The position numbers and the translations under genes are program-made. Under the pieces are notes generated by a model. It saw only the letters and a list, made by a program, of their open reading frames with translations. It was not told the DNA's origin and did no database searches. Of a stretch of DNA of 64,000 bases, positions 8,954 through 17,864 are shown in pieces (within the stretch, counting starts at the first letter, position 1; each line of letters opens with the position of its first letter). The stretch is from Herbaspirillum autotrophicum. Its GTDB lineage: Bacteria; Pseudomonadota; Gammaproteobacteria; Burkholderiales; Burkholderiaceae_D. Location: positions 1 to 64,000 of the forward strand of contig NZ_LFLS01000028.1 of the NCBI RefSeq assembly GCF_001189915.1, read 5' to 3'.

Positions 8954-9808
8954 TTATTGCTCGGGACGGCGTACGGTCTGGAAGATGTACTTGAGGGCAT
9001 CACCGATGGTGGATTCCCACACTGGCCAGGCATGCGCACCGTTGACGATACGCAATTCGGCAGGTTGCTTGTTCTTGCGCAACAGTTCATAAAACTGGGT
9101 GGCTTCGCTTTCGATGTTGAAGTCGTCATCGTCGCCGGAGTTGATGTACATCGGTACCTTGATGTCTTTCTTCAGGAACGCATCCCACAGTGCCGGATAG
9201 TTATGGGCTTTCCATACTGCGGCATCGTAGTCAGGCGCACCGAACACCTTGACGAAACGCGCCGAGGACGTGACCGGCGGTTCCGGGTTGTAGATCGCCG
9301 GGCTCAGCAGCGCCGCTGCCTGGAATTTTTCCGGATACTTGAGCGCAAAACGCAGGGCGCCATAGCCACCCATCGACAAGCCGCCAACCAGACGACCATC
9401 GCGACCAGTCAGCGTGCGGAAGCGCTTTTGCACCTGCGGGATCAGATCCGAGATGAAGGCGGTTTCCATCTTTTCCTTGAGATCGACAAACCAGGTGGTG
9501 CCGGCATCCGGCATGATGATGATGGCCGGCGGAATGTCGCCGGACGCGATCAAGGCATCGGCAGTCGCCTGAATGCGGCCCTTGACCACCCAGTCATTGC
9601 GATGGCCGTCATTGCCATGCAACAGGTACAACACCGGATAGCGCAATTGGGATGTCTCGTAGCCGGTCGGCAGATAGACGTTGTAATTCCAGCTGCGGCC
9701 CAGCGCCGGTGACTGGAATTCGACATTGGTGATGCTGCCTGCGTGTGCGCCGATGGCGCAGCACAGCCACAGGAACAGCACGGACAGGTGCTTGCTGATG
9801 CGATGCAT
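8954..9808 (-). CDS. Secreted esterase (esterase D / antigen 85-like fold)
   Basis: Alpha/beta-hydrolase of 284 residues with a cleavable signal peptide (about residues 1-23, ending AHA-G). The nucleophile elbow GLSMGG places Ser at 145. The likely acid is an Asp in GDDDDF (225-230) and the likely His is 259 in NGAHAW. The oxyanion segment YLLHGNDGHRNDW fits the enterochelin-esterase/tributyrin-esterase group. Natural substrate unknown. AGGAG lies 7 nt before the start. It stands alone between the rep gene and the receptor gene, both on the same strand, each separated by more than 100 bp. Confidence 0.85.
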   Translation of the reverse strand: MHRISKHLSVLFLWLCCAIGAHAGSITNVEFQSPALGRSWNYNVYLPTGYETSQLRYPVLYLLHGNDGHRNDWVVKGRIQATADALIASGDIPPAIIIMPDAGTTWFVDLKEKMETAFISDLIPQVQKRFRTLTGRDGRLVGGLSMGGYGALRFALKYPEKFQAAALLSPAIYNPEPPVTSSARFVKVFGAPDYDAAVWKAHNYPALWDAFLKKDIKVPMYINSGDDDDFNIESEATQFYELLRKNKQPAELRIVNGAHAWPVWESTIGDALKYIFQTVRRPEQ

Positions 9809-9915
9809 GATTTCTCCTAGATGTTATTTGAATGCTGATTCCGGATCATTTCCATGGGAAATTTCCGGAGCGCAAGTATAACGGGCATGGAGAATTCATG
9901 CCGGCGGCAGCGCGC

Positions 9916-11979
9916 TTACGCGGTTTTCGGTTTGGCCAGCAAGGCTTTCAGATTGGCCAGCCGGTTTTGCGGCGTAATGGTTTCGGCTTCGGTCGGCACC
10001 GCGTCGCCTTCATCCAGACGCATTTCCTTGATGAAGCGCGACATGTCGCATTGCACATATTCACGCGCCCGCTTGCGGCGTTTGCACCAGGTGATTTGCA
10101 GGCTGCGTTGTGCGCGCGTGATGCCGACATACATCAGCCGGCGTTCTTCTTCGATACGCGCGCCCATGGTTTCGGCCGGGGCATCGGGATCCCCTTTGTG
10201 CGGCAAGATGCCTTCTTCGACGCCGATCAGAAACACGTGCGGAAACTCCAGTCCCTTGGAGGCGTGCAGGGTCGACATGCGCACCGCATCCGGCTCTTCA
10301 TCCTTGCCTTCGAGCATGGTCATCAAGGCCACCATCTGAGTCAGTTCCAGCACATTCTTTTCATCGCCGGAACCATCCTTGCCGCCGCAACCGCGTTCCT
10401 TGAGCCAGCCGGTGAAGTCCAGCACGTTCTGCCATTTGCTTTGCGCCTGCCGCTCGTCGAAGGTGTCATAGACATAGGCTTCGTAATTGATGGCGGCCAT
10501 CAGATCGTCCAGCACCTCGGCTGCATGTTCGCCGCTGCCGGACGGCCCGGGGCGGCTGGCGCGCGATTCAAGGCGGTTGATGAAGTCGCAGAACTGCCGC
10601 AGCGGGGTCAACTGGCGGTCGGCCAGCTTGTCTTCGATACCGCCTTTGTACACGGCTTCGAACAGCGAACATTGCCATTGTCCGGCGACCGTGCCCAGCA
10701 CTTCCAGTGTCGATTGGCCGATGCCGCGGCGTGGCGTGGTGACGGCGCGAATGAATGCCGGGTCGTCCTCCTGATTGGCGATCAGGCGCAGGTAGCTGAT
10801 GATGTCCTTGATTTCGGCGCGATCGAAATAACTCTGGCCGCCCGACATCACATAAGGAATGCGTTCGCGGCGCAAGGCTTTTTCGATGATGCGGCTCTGA
10901 TGATTGCCGCGATACAGAATTGCATAATCGGAAAATTTGGCGTGGCGTTCGAAACGGTGTGCCGACAGCAGAATGGCGACCTGTTCGGCTTCGGCTTCGT
11001 CGTCGTCCATACCCATCACCTTGATCGGATCGCCAAGGCCATGCTCCGACCACAGTGCCTTGTCGAACAGTTTCGGATTGTTCGAAATCACCGAGTTGGC
11101 GGCTTGCAGGATACGGGTGCTGGAACGGTAATTCTGTTCCAGCTTGATCAGATGCAGATTCGGAAAATCGACTTGCAGCGTTTTCAGGTTTTCGATGGTG
11201 GCGCCGCGCCATGCGTAAATCGCCTGGTCATCGTCACCCACCGCCGTAAACATCGGTTTCTTGCCAATCCCCGACACCAGCAATTTGACCAATTCATACT
11301 GGCAGGTATTGGTGTCCTGATATTCATCGACCAGCAAATAGCGCAGCTTGCGCTGCCAGCGGTCGCGCACTTCTTCATTGTTGCGGAACAGTTCTACCGG
11401 TAAACGGATCAGGTCGTCGAAGTCGACCGCCTGATAGGCCGACAGCGTGGCGACATAGCTGGCGTAAATCCGCGCGGCTTGCGCTTCATCTTCGTCAACC
11501 GCATTCTTGAGTGCAAGTTCGGGAGTGACCAGGCCGTTTTTCCACAACGACATGTCGTTCTGAATGCGCCGGATCAATTGCTTGTCGGTGGTGGTGGCGA
11601 GGTCTTGCACCAGTGAAAAGCAATCATCGCTGTCCATGATCGAGAAGCGATCTTTCAGACCCAGATACCTGGCTTCCTGACGCAAGATCTTGACTCCCAG
11701 CGAATGGAAGGTGGATACCGTCAGATGCTTGGCCTGCTTCGGTTCTTTGAGCAACTTGGCGATACGTTCCTGCATTTCCAGGGCCGCCTTGTTGGTAAAG
11801 GTCAGGGCCGCGATATGGCGTGGCTCATAGCCGCACGTCTCGATCAGATGCGCGATCTTTTGCGTAATCACGCGCGTCTTGCCGGAACCGGCGCCGGCCA
11901 GCACCAGGCACGGACCTTCCATGTACTTGACGGCTTCGCTTTGGGGCGCGTTCAGACCAAATGAGGGACTTGCAGACAT
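9916..11979 (-). CDS. rep: ATP-dependent DNA helicase Rep
   Basis: Superfamily 1A 3'-5' helicase of 687 residues that clears proteins ahead of replication forks. Visible motifs: Q-motif LNAPQSEAV, Walker A AGAGSGKTRVIT, motif Ia LTFTNKAALEM, motif II VDEYQDTN, motif III VGDDDQAIYAWRGA, motif IV QNYRSS, motif V STLHASKGLEFPHVFLIG and motif VI YVGITRAQRSL. The length and absence of a long C-terminal tail favour Rep over UvrD. The start at 11979 gives MSASPSFGLNAPQSEAV. A hairpin GGCATG/CATGCC (9886-9902) lies just after the gene. Confidence 0.93.
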   Translation of the reverse strand: MSASPSFGLNAPQSEAVKYMEGPCLVLAGAGSGKTRVITQKIAHLIETCGYEPRHIAALTFTNKAALEMQERIAKLLKEPKQAKHLTVSTFHSLGVKILRQEARYLGLKDRFSIMDSDDCFSLVQDLATTTDKQLIRRIQNDMSLWKNGLVTPELALKNAVDEDEAQAARIYASYVATLSAYQAVDFDDLIRLPVELFRNNEEVRDRWQRKLRYLLVDEYQDTNTCQYELVKLLVSGIGKKPMFTAVGDDDQAIYAWRGATIENLKTLQVDFPNLHLIKLEQNYRSSTRILQAANSVISNNPKLFDKALWSEHGLGDPIKVMGMDDDEAEAEQVAILLSAHRFERHAKFSDYAILYRGNHQSRIIEKALRRERIPYVMSGGQSYFDRAEIKDIISYLRLIANQEDDPAFIRAVTTPRRGIGQSTLEVLGTVAGQWQCSLFEAVYKGGIEDKLADRQLTPLRQFCDFINRLESRASRPGPSGSGEHAAEVLDDLMAAINYEAYVYDTFDERQAQSKWQNVLDFTGWLKERGCGGKDGSGDEKNVLELTQMVALMTMLEGKDEEPDAVRMSTLHASKGLEFPHVFLIGVEEGILPHKGDPDAPAETMGARIEEERRLMYVGITRAQRSLQITWCKRRKRAREYVQCDMSRFIKEMRLDEGDAVPTEAETITPQNRLANLKALLAKPKTA

Positions 11980-12114
11980 GCGATGGCCGGAGTGGAATCA
12001 GGGTTGAAAGACAGGGCTGGGATGCCGGACTGAAATACCGGACAAAACAAGCGGGCCATTGTAACAGGCCGCAGTGTGGGACAATTGCGGCGGTCCCTTA
12101 ATCTTTGCGCCACC

Positions 12115-12585
12115 ATGAAATTCAATCACCTGATTCAAATCAACGATCCGCTCAATCCCCTGATCGAGCCAATCGGCCGCGATCTGCTATGGCGCGGCCT
12201 GGTATTGCGGGCCGAAGCTCCGATGTTGTTCATGTCGCATCTTGATCAGTGTGAACTGTCTGACAAGAAGATTGATTCAGTGCAACGGATGTTGCGTTAT
12301 GGCGAGTTGCGGATTCGCGACACGGTGACTTATCTGCCGCAGATTCAGGTGCATTATCAGGTGCCGGCGCAGGGCGAGATTCCGCAATCGAGCATGAGCA
12401 TGACCATCGAAGTGCCGGCGGAAGAGCAATTGTTCGTGCGCTTTGAATACGACGATGGCACGCCTGAAGTGGTCAGCGGCGAAGACGCGTTTTACAACGA
12501 GTTTCGCCGCTCGGCCTATGAAGAAGCGGACATCGATACCATCAAGATCATTCGCGAACTGATTGCGACCGGGCAATTGAAGTAA
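12115..12585 (+). CDS. AtaL-like / DUF1857 family protein
   Basis: A 156-residue protein resembling the DUF1857 (AtaL-like) branch of the START/SRPBCC fold. It begins MKFNHLIQINDPLNPLIEPI and contains LWRGLVLRAEAPMLF and a negatively charged FEYDDGTPE segment near the end. Members of this fold bind hydrophobic ligands; no substrate can be named. The ATG at 12115 matches the family start, whereas an in-frame start at 12076 adds 13 unrelated residues. It is divergent from rep and convergent with the yeiH-type gene, 38 bp away. Confidence 0.75.
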   Translation: MKFNHLIQINDPLNPLIEPIGRDLLWRGLVLRAEAPMLFMSHLDQCELSDKKIDSVQRMLRYGELRIRDTVTYLPQIQVHYQVPAQGEIPQSSMSMTIEVPAEEQLFVRFEYDDGTPEVVSGEDAFYNEFRRSAYEEADIDTIKIIRELIATGQLK

Positions 12586-12623
12586 ACCTGCCCGGCCGCT
12601 GTCTGGCTGCTGCCTGGCACTTG

Positions 12624-13682
12624 TCAGGTCAGCGCCCGATTGATGACGGCGCCGCCGACGATCAGCCAGCCGAACAGCAAACCGCCCAACAGCAGTGGCC
12701 GCATGCCGGCACGCCGCACCGCCGACGCCTGGGTGGTCAGGCCGAGTGCGGCCATCGCCATCGCCAGCAACAAGGTATCGACATCGAGCAGGAAAGCATT
12801 CACGGCTGCCGGCAACGGTGCAATCGAGTGCAGTGCGACCACGCCGATGAAGGCGAACGCAAACCAGGGCACGCCCAGCTTATCCTTGCCGCCGGCGGCG
12901 ACTTTGCCGGCGCTGCGCCGCATGAAGGCCGACAAAATCAGCAGGAACGGCGCCAGCATCATGACCCGCACCATCTTCGCAATCACGGCTGTGTTGGCCG
13001 TGCTTTCATCAATCGAACGGGCCGCCGCCAATACCTGCGCCACTTCATGCACGGTAGAACCGATATAGATGCCGAAATCAGGCGCCTGCTGATGCCACCA
13101 TGGCAATTGCTGGCTCCACTGATGCAGCATCGGATACAGGAACATCGCCAGCGAACCGAACACCACCACGGTCGACACCGCCACCGTCACCTGTTCGCTG
13201 CGCGCCCGCAGCACCGGCTCGGTAGCCATTACCGCGGCAGCGCCGCAGATCGAACTGCCGGCACCGATCAGCAACACCGCATTGCGTTCCAGCTTGAACA
13301 GTTTGACGCCGATCAGATACGCCATGGCGAAGGTCGAGGTCAGCATCACCGCGTCAATCAACACGCCGCGCACGCCGACCTGGGCGATGTCCTGAAACGT
13401 CAGCCGCAAGCCATACAACACGATGCCCAGACGCAACAGGTTTTGCCTGGAAAAGCGCACGCCGGCATCGCAACTGGCCGGCAGGCGCGCCAGTACGGTG
13501 TTGCCGAGCAACATGCCCAGCATGATGGCGACGGTCAGTGCACTCAGGCCATGTGCCTGCATCCAGTCAATCCGGCCCAGCGCCATCGCTGCCAGCGCCA
13601 TGCCGGCACTGAGCACCAGACCGGGCAGCAATCCGGTCAGTGGTTTGTGTATTGATCTGAACATTGGAGCGAACGACATCAT
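12624..13682 (-). CDS. yeiH: YeiH-family putative sulfate exporter
   Basis: Inner-membrane protein of the UPF0324/YeiH family, 352 residues and about ten hydrophobic helices. Family marks are VAIMLGMLLGN, RLGIVLYGLRLTFQDIAQVG, LIGAGSSICGAAAVMA and GSTVHEVAQVLAAA. Homologues have been proposed to export sulfate or related anions, but direct proof is thin. A divergent LysR gene starts 133 bp away, matching the common yeiE/yeiH arrangement in which the regulator controls the transporter. The exact start is uncertain because no good ribosome-binding site is visible. Confidence 0.85.
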   Translation of the reverse strand: MMSFAPMFRSIHKPLTGLLPGLVLSAGMALAAMALGRIDWMQAHGLSALTVAIMLGMLLGNTVLARLPASCDAGVRFSRQNLLRLGIVLYGLRLTFQDIAQVGVRGVLIDAVMLTSTFAMAYLIGVKLFKLERNAVLLIGAGSSICGAAAVMATEPVLRARSEQVTVAVSTVVVFGSLAMFLYPMLHQWSQQLPWWHQQAPDFGIYIGSTVHEVAQVLAAARSIDESTANTAVIAKMVRVMMLAPFLLILSAFMRRSAGKVAAGGKDKLGVPWFAFAFIGVVALHSIAPLPAAVNAFLLDVDTLLLAMAMAALGLTTQASAVRRAGMRPLLLGGLLFGWLIVGGAVINRALT

Positions 13683-13815
13683 GATGTTTTAGCGTCTGGT
13701 GAGGATGCTTTAACTGTAATATCCTCCGCTATAAAAGAAAAACGCGTTATTTTGATGATATCTACCTGAAAAACAGGTTGATCAGGATGTGATGAAGTTT
13801 TAGCGGGAGCAAACC
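13683..13815. promoter_or_regulatory. Divergent yeiH/LysR control region
   Basis: The 133-bp spacer between two divergent genes is clearly AT-richer than its surroundings. It holds ACCTG-AAAAA-CAGGT (13764-13778) and the palindrome AACGCGTT (13741-13748). LysR-type regulators usually bind such a spacer. Which palindrome serves here is inference. Confidence 0.4.
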
Positions 13816-14718
13816 ATGAAGATAAGCTTGCGGCAGTTGCAGATTTTTCTGGCGGTGGCGCAGTCCGGCAGCACCACCGCTGCGGCGGACATGATTGCCT
13901 TGTCGCAATCGGCGGCCAGTGCGGCATTGAATGAGCTGGAACACCTGTTGGCGGTGAAACTGTTTGACCGCGTCGGCAAACGCCTGCTGCTCAATGACAA
14001 TGGCCGCCTGCTGCTGCCGCAGGCGCGTCATATGCTGGATGCTGCCAACACGATTGAGCAACAGTTCCTGAAGCCGGATCAGGCCGGCGCCGAATTGCAT
14101 ATCGGCGCCAGCACCACGATTGGCAGTTATCTGTTGCCGGCGATGGTGGCCGCTTATCGTCGCCGGCATCCGCAACTGCGGATTCGCGCGCTGGTCGCCA
14201 ATACCGCCGACATCGTCGCCGCCGTCAGCAACTTCGAAGTCGATGCCGGTTTGATCGAAGGGCCGTGCCATGCTGATGATGTCGAAGTCGAACCCTGGAT
14301 TACCGATGAGCTGATCGTGGTGGCGGCGCCCGGACATCCGTTGGCGGCCGCCGGCCAGGTGCCGACATTGCAGGCGCTGGGCCGGGCCGACTGGTTGCTG
14401 CGTGAAGCAGGATCGGGGACGCGAGAGGCAGTCGAGCATGCCTTGCTGCCGTATCTGCATCATTTGCCCTCGGCCTGCGAATTCGGCAATTCGGAAGCGA
14501 TCAAGCGCGCCACCGCAGAAGGATTGGGCATCAGTTGCCTGTCGCGCGCGGTGGTGGCAGATTTGCTGGAATCGGGCCGGCTGGTCGAATTGCATTCGCC
14601 GTTGCCGGTATTGCGCCGGCATTTCTATCTGGTGGTCAGCCGGCACCGGGTACTGTCGGCGCGGTTGCAAGCCTTGCTCGAATTCTGTCGCAGCTGGGGT
14701 GCCGGCGGAGCTGTCTGA
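13816..14718 (+). CDS. LysR-family regulator (YeiE-like)
   Basis: LysR-type regulator of 300 residues. The N-terminal winged helix-turn-helix (about 1-60) reads LRQLQIFLAVAQSGSTTAAADMIALSQS, followed by the linker helix and a periplasmic-binding-like co-inducer domain with TTIGSYLLPAMVAAYRRRHP. This is the CysB/YeiE side of the family. GGGAG stands 7 nt before the ATG. Divergence from the yeiH gene makes that gene the likely target. The inducer may be a sulfur-containing anion, but the sequence does not show it. Confidence 0.88.
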   Translation: MKISLRQLQIFLAVAQSGSTTAAADMIALSQSAASAALNELEHLLAVKLFDRVGKRLLLNDNGRLLLPQARHMLDAANTIEQQFLKPDQAGAELHIGASTTIGSYLLPAMVAAYRRRHPQLRIRALVANTADIVAAVSNFEVDAGLIEGPCHADDVEVEPWITDELIVVAAPGHPLAAAGQVPTLQALGRADWLLREAGSGTREAVEHALLPYLHHLPSACEFGNSEAIKRATAEGLGISCLSRAVVADLLESGRLVELHSPLPVLRRHFYLVVSRHRVLSARLQALLEFCRSWGAGGAV

Positions 14719-14842
14719 GGGCGGCGGGAATTCTTGTCGTCGTCATGAGTCCATCTGCGTTCAGGTAGCTGCTTGCGGCCATCGGAACAGCGCTCCGATC
14801 CGAGACTGCAGGCATATCGTTTGATGGTCCAGACAGGAGTCG

Positions 14843-17830
14843 ATGATGAGCATGATAAACAGTGTGCGCTGCGCCGGACTTTCCGGTTCCCTCCCGGCCG
14901 GCGCCAATTCCCCCGGCCGCAACAGTCAGCCGGTCAGGCCGCCGCCTGCATTGCCGGTGCCGGCCGGTGTCAATGTCAATCTGTCCCGTGCCGCCCGCAG
15001 CGCGCTCGGTGACAATCCCGCCCTGGATGCTTATATCGCGGCACATACCGTCAACATGGCCAGTCCGGAACAACAGGCTGCGACCCTGATCCGGCGCATG
15101 TTCCGGGATCAGTGGGGGCAAGACGTCGATCCCGACAACACCTTTCTGACCACCTTCAATTACCTCGATGATGGCAGCGGCGCGGCCAAACCGGCAGAGC
15201 TGGTGCGCCGCATATCGCTGACCCGGGCGCTGCTGTCGAATGTCCAGGAGCCGGTCAGCAGCACCGCCCGCCGGCAGCCGTTCGACCACGGCGGCGGGCC
15301 AAGCCTGACGCTGGTGCCAGGCTTGCCGACGCCAGATCACGTATTGCGCACGATGCCCGCGCTGCTGACGCCGCTGTTCCGGCTGGCGCAGGCCACCACG
15401 CCATTGCTGCAATGGCAGCCGGAGGTGCGCACTTATGAAGCGCTGTATCGTGGCGGCGCCACAGCGCATTACGATCGCAGCACCCAACTCGACGTCGCGC
15501 CGCAAGCATTTCGCGCTGCGCTCTGGGACATGGATCCCGGCACCACCCGCGAGCGTTATCTGGACCAGTTCTGGCGCGCCCATGAGTCGGCATATCCCTT
15601 GCTGGCAAAGATGGCCTATGTGCAGGCTTGCCAGTGGCAATTTCAGGAGGGCAGTCTGAGCGCCGCCGGCCATGCACTGGCCGCGCGCGTGGCCGGATTG
15701 CAGCCGGCATGGCAGTGGCAGGATTTGAGCCTGAATGACTTGCGCACGGGACATCTTGCCGATCCTGATCTGCAAACCGGCCTGCTCGATATTCACGCGT
15801 ATCAGGCCACCGATATCGTGTACGCGACCGACAAGAAAAGTCAGCTTACCTTGTTGTACATTCCGGGAAATTCATCGCCGTTGCATGAATTCGCTAATCC
15901 CGCCGCGATGAAAAACTGGCTGGCGCTGCAAGCCCGGGATAGTCAAAAGCGGGCCGCGCTGTTGTCGCATTTCACGCTGGCCGACCGACCTGATGGCTAT
16001 ACCCGGGCTGGCGTCGAAGAAGCTTTGCAGGGACTGGCGGCGTGGCCTGGCGTACGGCATGCATCGGGTGGCTTGCTGTCGTTCAATCGCGCTACCTTCA
16101 GCGGTTACTGGAATCCGCAGAGCTATGTCAATCAGCAGGCCGCTGTCAGCAGTGATCCGTTCGCCGCGATTGCGCGTCAGCAGAAAGCCCGGTCTTATAC
16201 GGATGCTGCTTTGCTGGTGCGGTCAGATCGCGACGTTCGCAAAGCCGAAGTCAGTCGCGTTCTGGACGCGGCGGCGCTGATGCTGGTGCCGCTGGCATTG
16301 CTGGTTCCGGGTGCCGGCGCGGCGGTCGATGCGGCACTGTTGTCGATTGGTGCGGCCGAAATCGGCATCGGCGCTGATGATCTGGCGCGGGGCAAATTGG
16401 CCACGGGGCAGGGGCGGATTGCGTTTGGTTTGCTCAATGCGCTGCCTGTGGCGTCAACTGTCGTGGCGCAGTCGTTGCTGAATACCGGCGCGCGCATCGG
16501 CAAGGCGGCAGGCGATGCCGGCCTCGGCAGCCTCGGTGCCGAGGCGCAATTGCCGGCGGATGCGCGAGCCTGGATGCCGCAGTTGTCTCATCCGCCCGGC
16601 TTGGTCGTCGCACAGAAGGCGGCACCGCTTGATGTCCGTTTGTTGCCGTATGTGAGCCGCCACGGCCGCGCCGGATTGCAGATGGATGCGCAGGGCATGT
16701 ATTGGATCGGGCAACGGCCCTATGCCGCCATTGGCGATCAGTTGTTTCGGCTGCAAAAGGAAAGCAGCGGGCCCGGCTATCGCTTGCTCGCCGATGACGA
16801 CCTGGTGGCCCGTTTCAATGCACCATTGCTGAGGCGTCGCGCCGATGGCATCTGGGAACCCGCGCCAATGGCCGGACTGCGTGGCGGCGGTGACGTTGAC
16901 GGCGCCGCGCTTGCCGGCACCACGGACAACGCGGACAGCATTGCTTCTTTTTCCAGCATCGTCAGTAGCGGCAGCACGCTGCCAATTCCGCGTGCACCGT
17001 TGGCGCAGGCGCAGAGCGAGAGTACTTCGCTCCAGGCGTACTACGCGGGACTGGCGGCGGATGCCGACGTCGTATCTGCATCCACCTCTGCCTCTACATC
17101 CGAAGCAGCGCCTGTCGGCAGCAGCCGCCTGCGCCGTTTTTCGTACACGCTGTTGCCTCCGCCGATACGGGCAGGATTGTCGCCGGCCGTCATGCAAAGC
17201 GAAGCACGGGCAATTTATGATGACGTGCGGGCACTCTACAAAAAGGGCGTGAAGTCCAGCAACAAACTGCATCTCGATGATGCCGGGCGTATTCTCGAAC
17301 AGGATGGCGTCAGGCAAATTGATGCCGGCCTCAAACTCTCGAAACTCATTCGCCGTCCGTATCGCAGCGCCGATATCGCCGCGGCGGAACGACTGCGTGC
17401 CGGCAATTGCGATGAAATGGCGCGTAGCGTGATCTGGCGCGCACAGCAACAGGGATTGCCGGCGCGCCTCGGTTATATCGACGAAGGAGGCGATCATTTC
17501 TTTGCCGTCATCGGCGACCATTTGCCGGATCGCGTGCGTCATATCAACGAATTGTCGCAAGCCTGGATTGCCGACCCCTGGGCCGGCATTTTCGCGCCGG
17601 CCGCAGAATACGAAGATCGCTTTGTCGCCAAAATGAACAAATGGCATCAGAACAACAAGATCGTCTGTTTCAAGGGTGACTGGATGCACGCCAACGATCC
17701 GCGCTGGCTCAACTCGGTGATTGGCAAGTTCAAGGCTATTGAGCCGATTTCTTACCGGCCGGTGATGTCCCGTGCCGGTCCGTCCACATCCTCGCGGTCG
17801 GCCGGCAGTTGCATGGAATCGTTGTGCTGA
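14843..17830 (+). CDS. Dermonecrotic-toxin-like multidomain protein with possible Cys-protease end
   Basis: A 995-residue protein. After a Pro/Ser-rich N-terminus (about 1-45), the stretch at roughly 100-430 resembles the DUF6543 segment of dermonecrotic-toxin-like proteins from Pseudomonas, for example TLLYIPGNSSPLHEFAN and AALLSHFTLADRPDGY. A hydrophobic helical region follows at about 475-540, then a low-complexity Ser/Thr linker near 725-755. The last 150 residues suggest a papain/transglutaminase-like site: Cys856 in GNCDEMA, His885 in GDHFFAV and Asp911 in ADPWAG. It has no signal peptide, and no secretion-system, chaperone or immunity gene is adjacent. AGGAG (14835-14839) lies 3 nt before the ATG at 14843 and 6 nt before that at 14846; the latter may be the true start. 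Enzyme activity and toxicity are inference. Confidence 0.65.
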   Translation: MMSMINSVRCAGLSGSLPAGANSPGRNSQPVRPPPALPVPAGVNVNLSRAARSALGDNPALDAYIAAHTVNMASPEQQAATLIRRMFRDQWGQDVDPDNTFLTTFNYLDDGSGAAKPAELVRRISLTRALLSNVQEPVSSTARRQPFDHGGGPSLTLVPGLPTPDHVLRTMPALLTPLFRLAQATTPLLQWQPEVRTYEALYRGGATAHYDRSTQLDVAPQAFRAALWDMDPGTTRERYLDQFWRAHESAYPLLAKMAYVQACQWQFQEGSLSAAGHALAARVAGLQPAWQWQDLSLNDLRTGHLADPDLQTGLLDIHAYQATDIVYATDKKSQLTLLYIPGNSSPLHEFANPAAMKNWLALQARDSQKRAALLSHFTLADRPDGYTRAGVEEALQGLAAWPGVRHASGGLLSFNRATFSGYWNPQSYVNQQAAVSSDPFAAIARQQKARSYTDAALLVRSDRDVRKAEVSRVLDAAALMLVPLALLVPGAGAAVDAALLSIGAAEIGIGADDLARGKLATGQGRIAFGLLNALPVASTVVAQSLLNTGARIGKAAGDAGLGSLGAEAQLPADARAWMPQLSHPPGLVVAQKAAPLDVRLLPYVSRHGRAGLQMDAQGMYWIGQRPYAAIGDQLFRLQKESSGPGYRLLADDDLVARFNAPLLRRRADGIWEPAPMAGLRGGGDVDGAALAGTTDNADSIASFSSIVSSGSTLPIPRAPLAQAQSESTSLQAYYAGLAADADVVSASTSASTSEAAPVGSSRLRRFSYTLLPPPIRAGLSPAVMQSEARAIYDDVRALYKKGVKSSNKLHLDDAGRILEQDGVRQIDAGLKLSKLIRRPYRSADIAAAERLRAGNCDEMARSVIWRAQQQGLPARLGYIDEGGDHFFAVIGDHLPDRVRHINELSQAWIADPWAGIFAPAAEYEDRFVAKMNKWHQNNKIVCFKGDWMHANDPRWLNSVIGKFKAIEPISYRPVMSRAGPSTSSRSAGSCMESLC

Positions 17831-17864
17831 TCTGGCGGCGTGCAGTCCGCGTAGCCGCAGTCGC

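Noticed and set aside
14719..14842. Possible hrp-type or other special promoter before the toxin-like gene
   Set aside because: GGAAC occurs near 14784, but there is no CCAC at the required distance. Only a small ATCGGA/TCCGAT inverted repeat is seen.
16454..17689. 411-codon minus-strand frame inside the toxin-like gene
   Set aside because: No recognisable family and no start signal. The plus-strand frame covers the whole region as one 995-residue protein with domain-like features.
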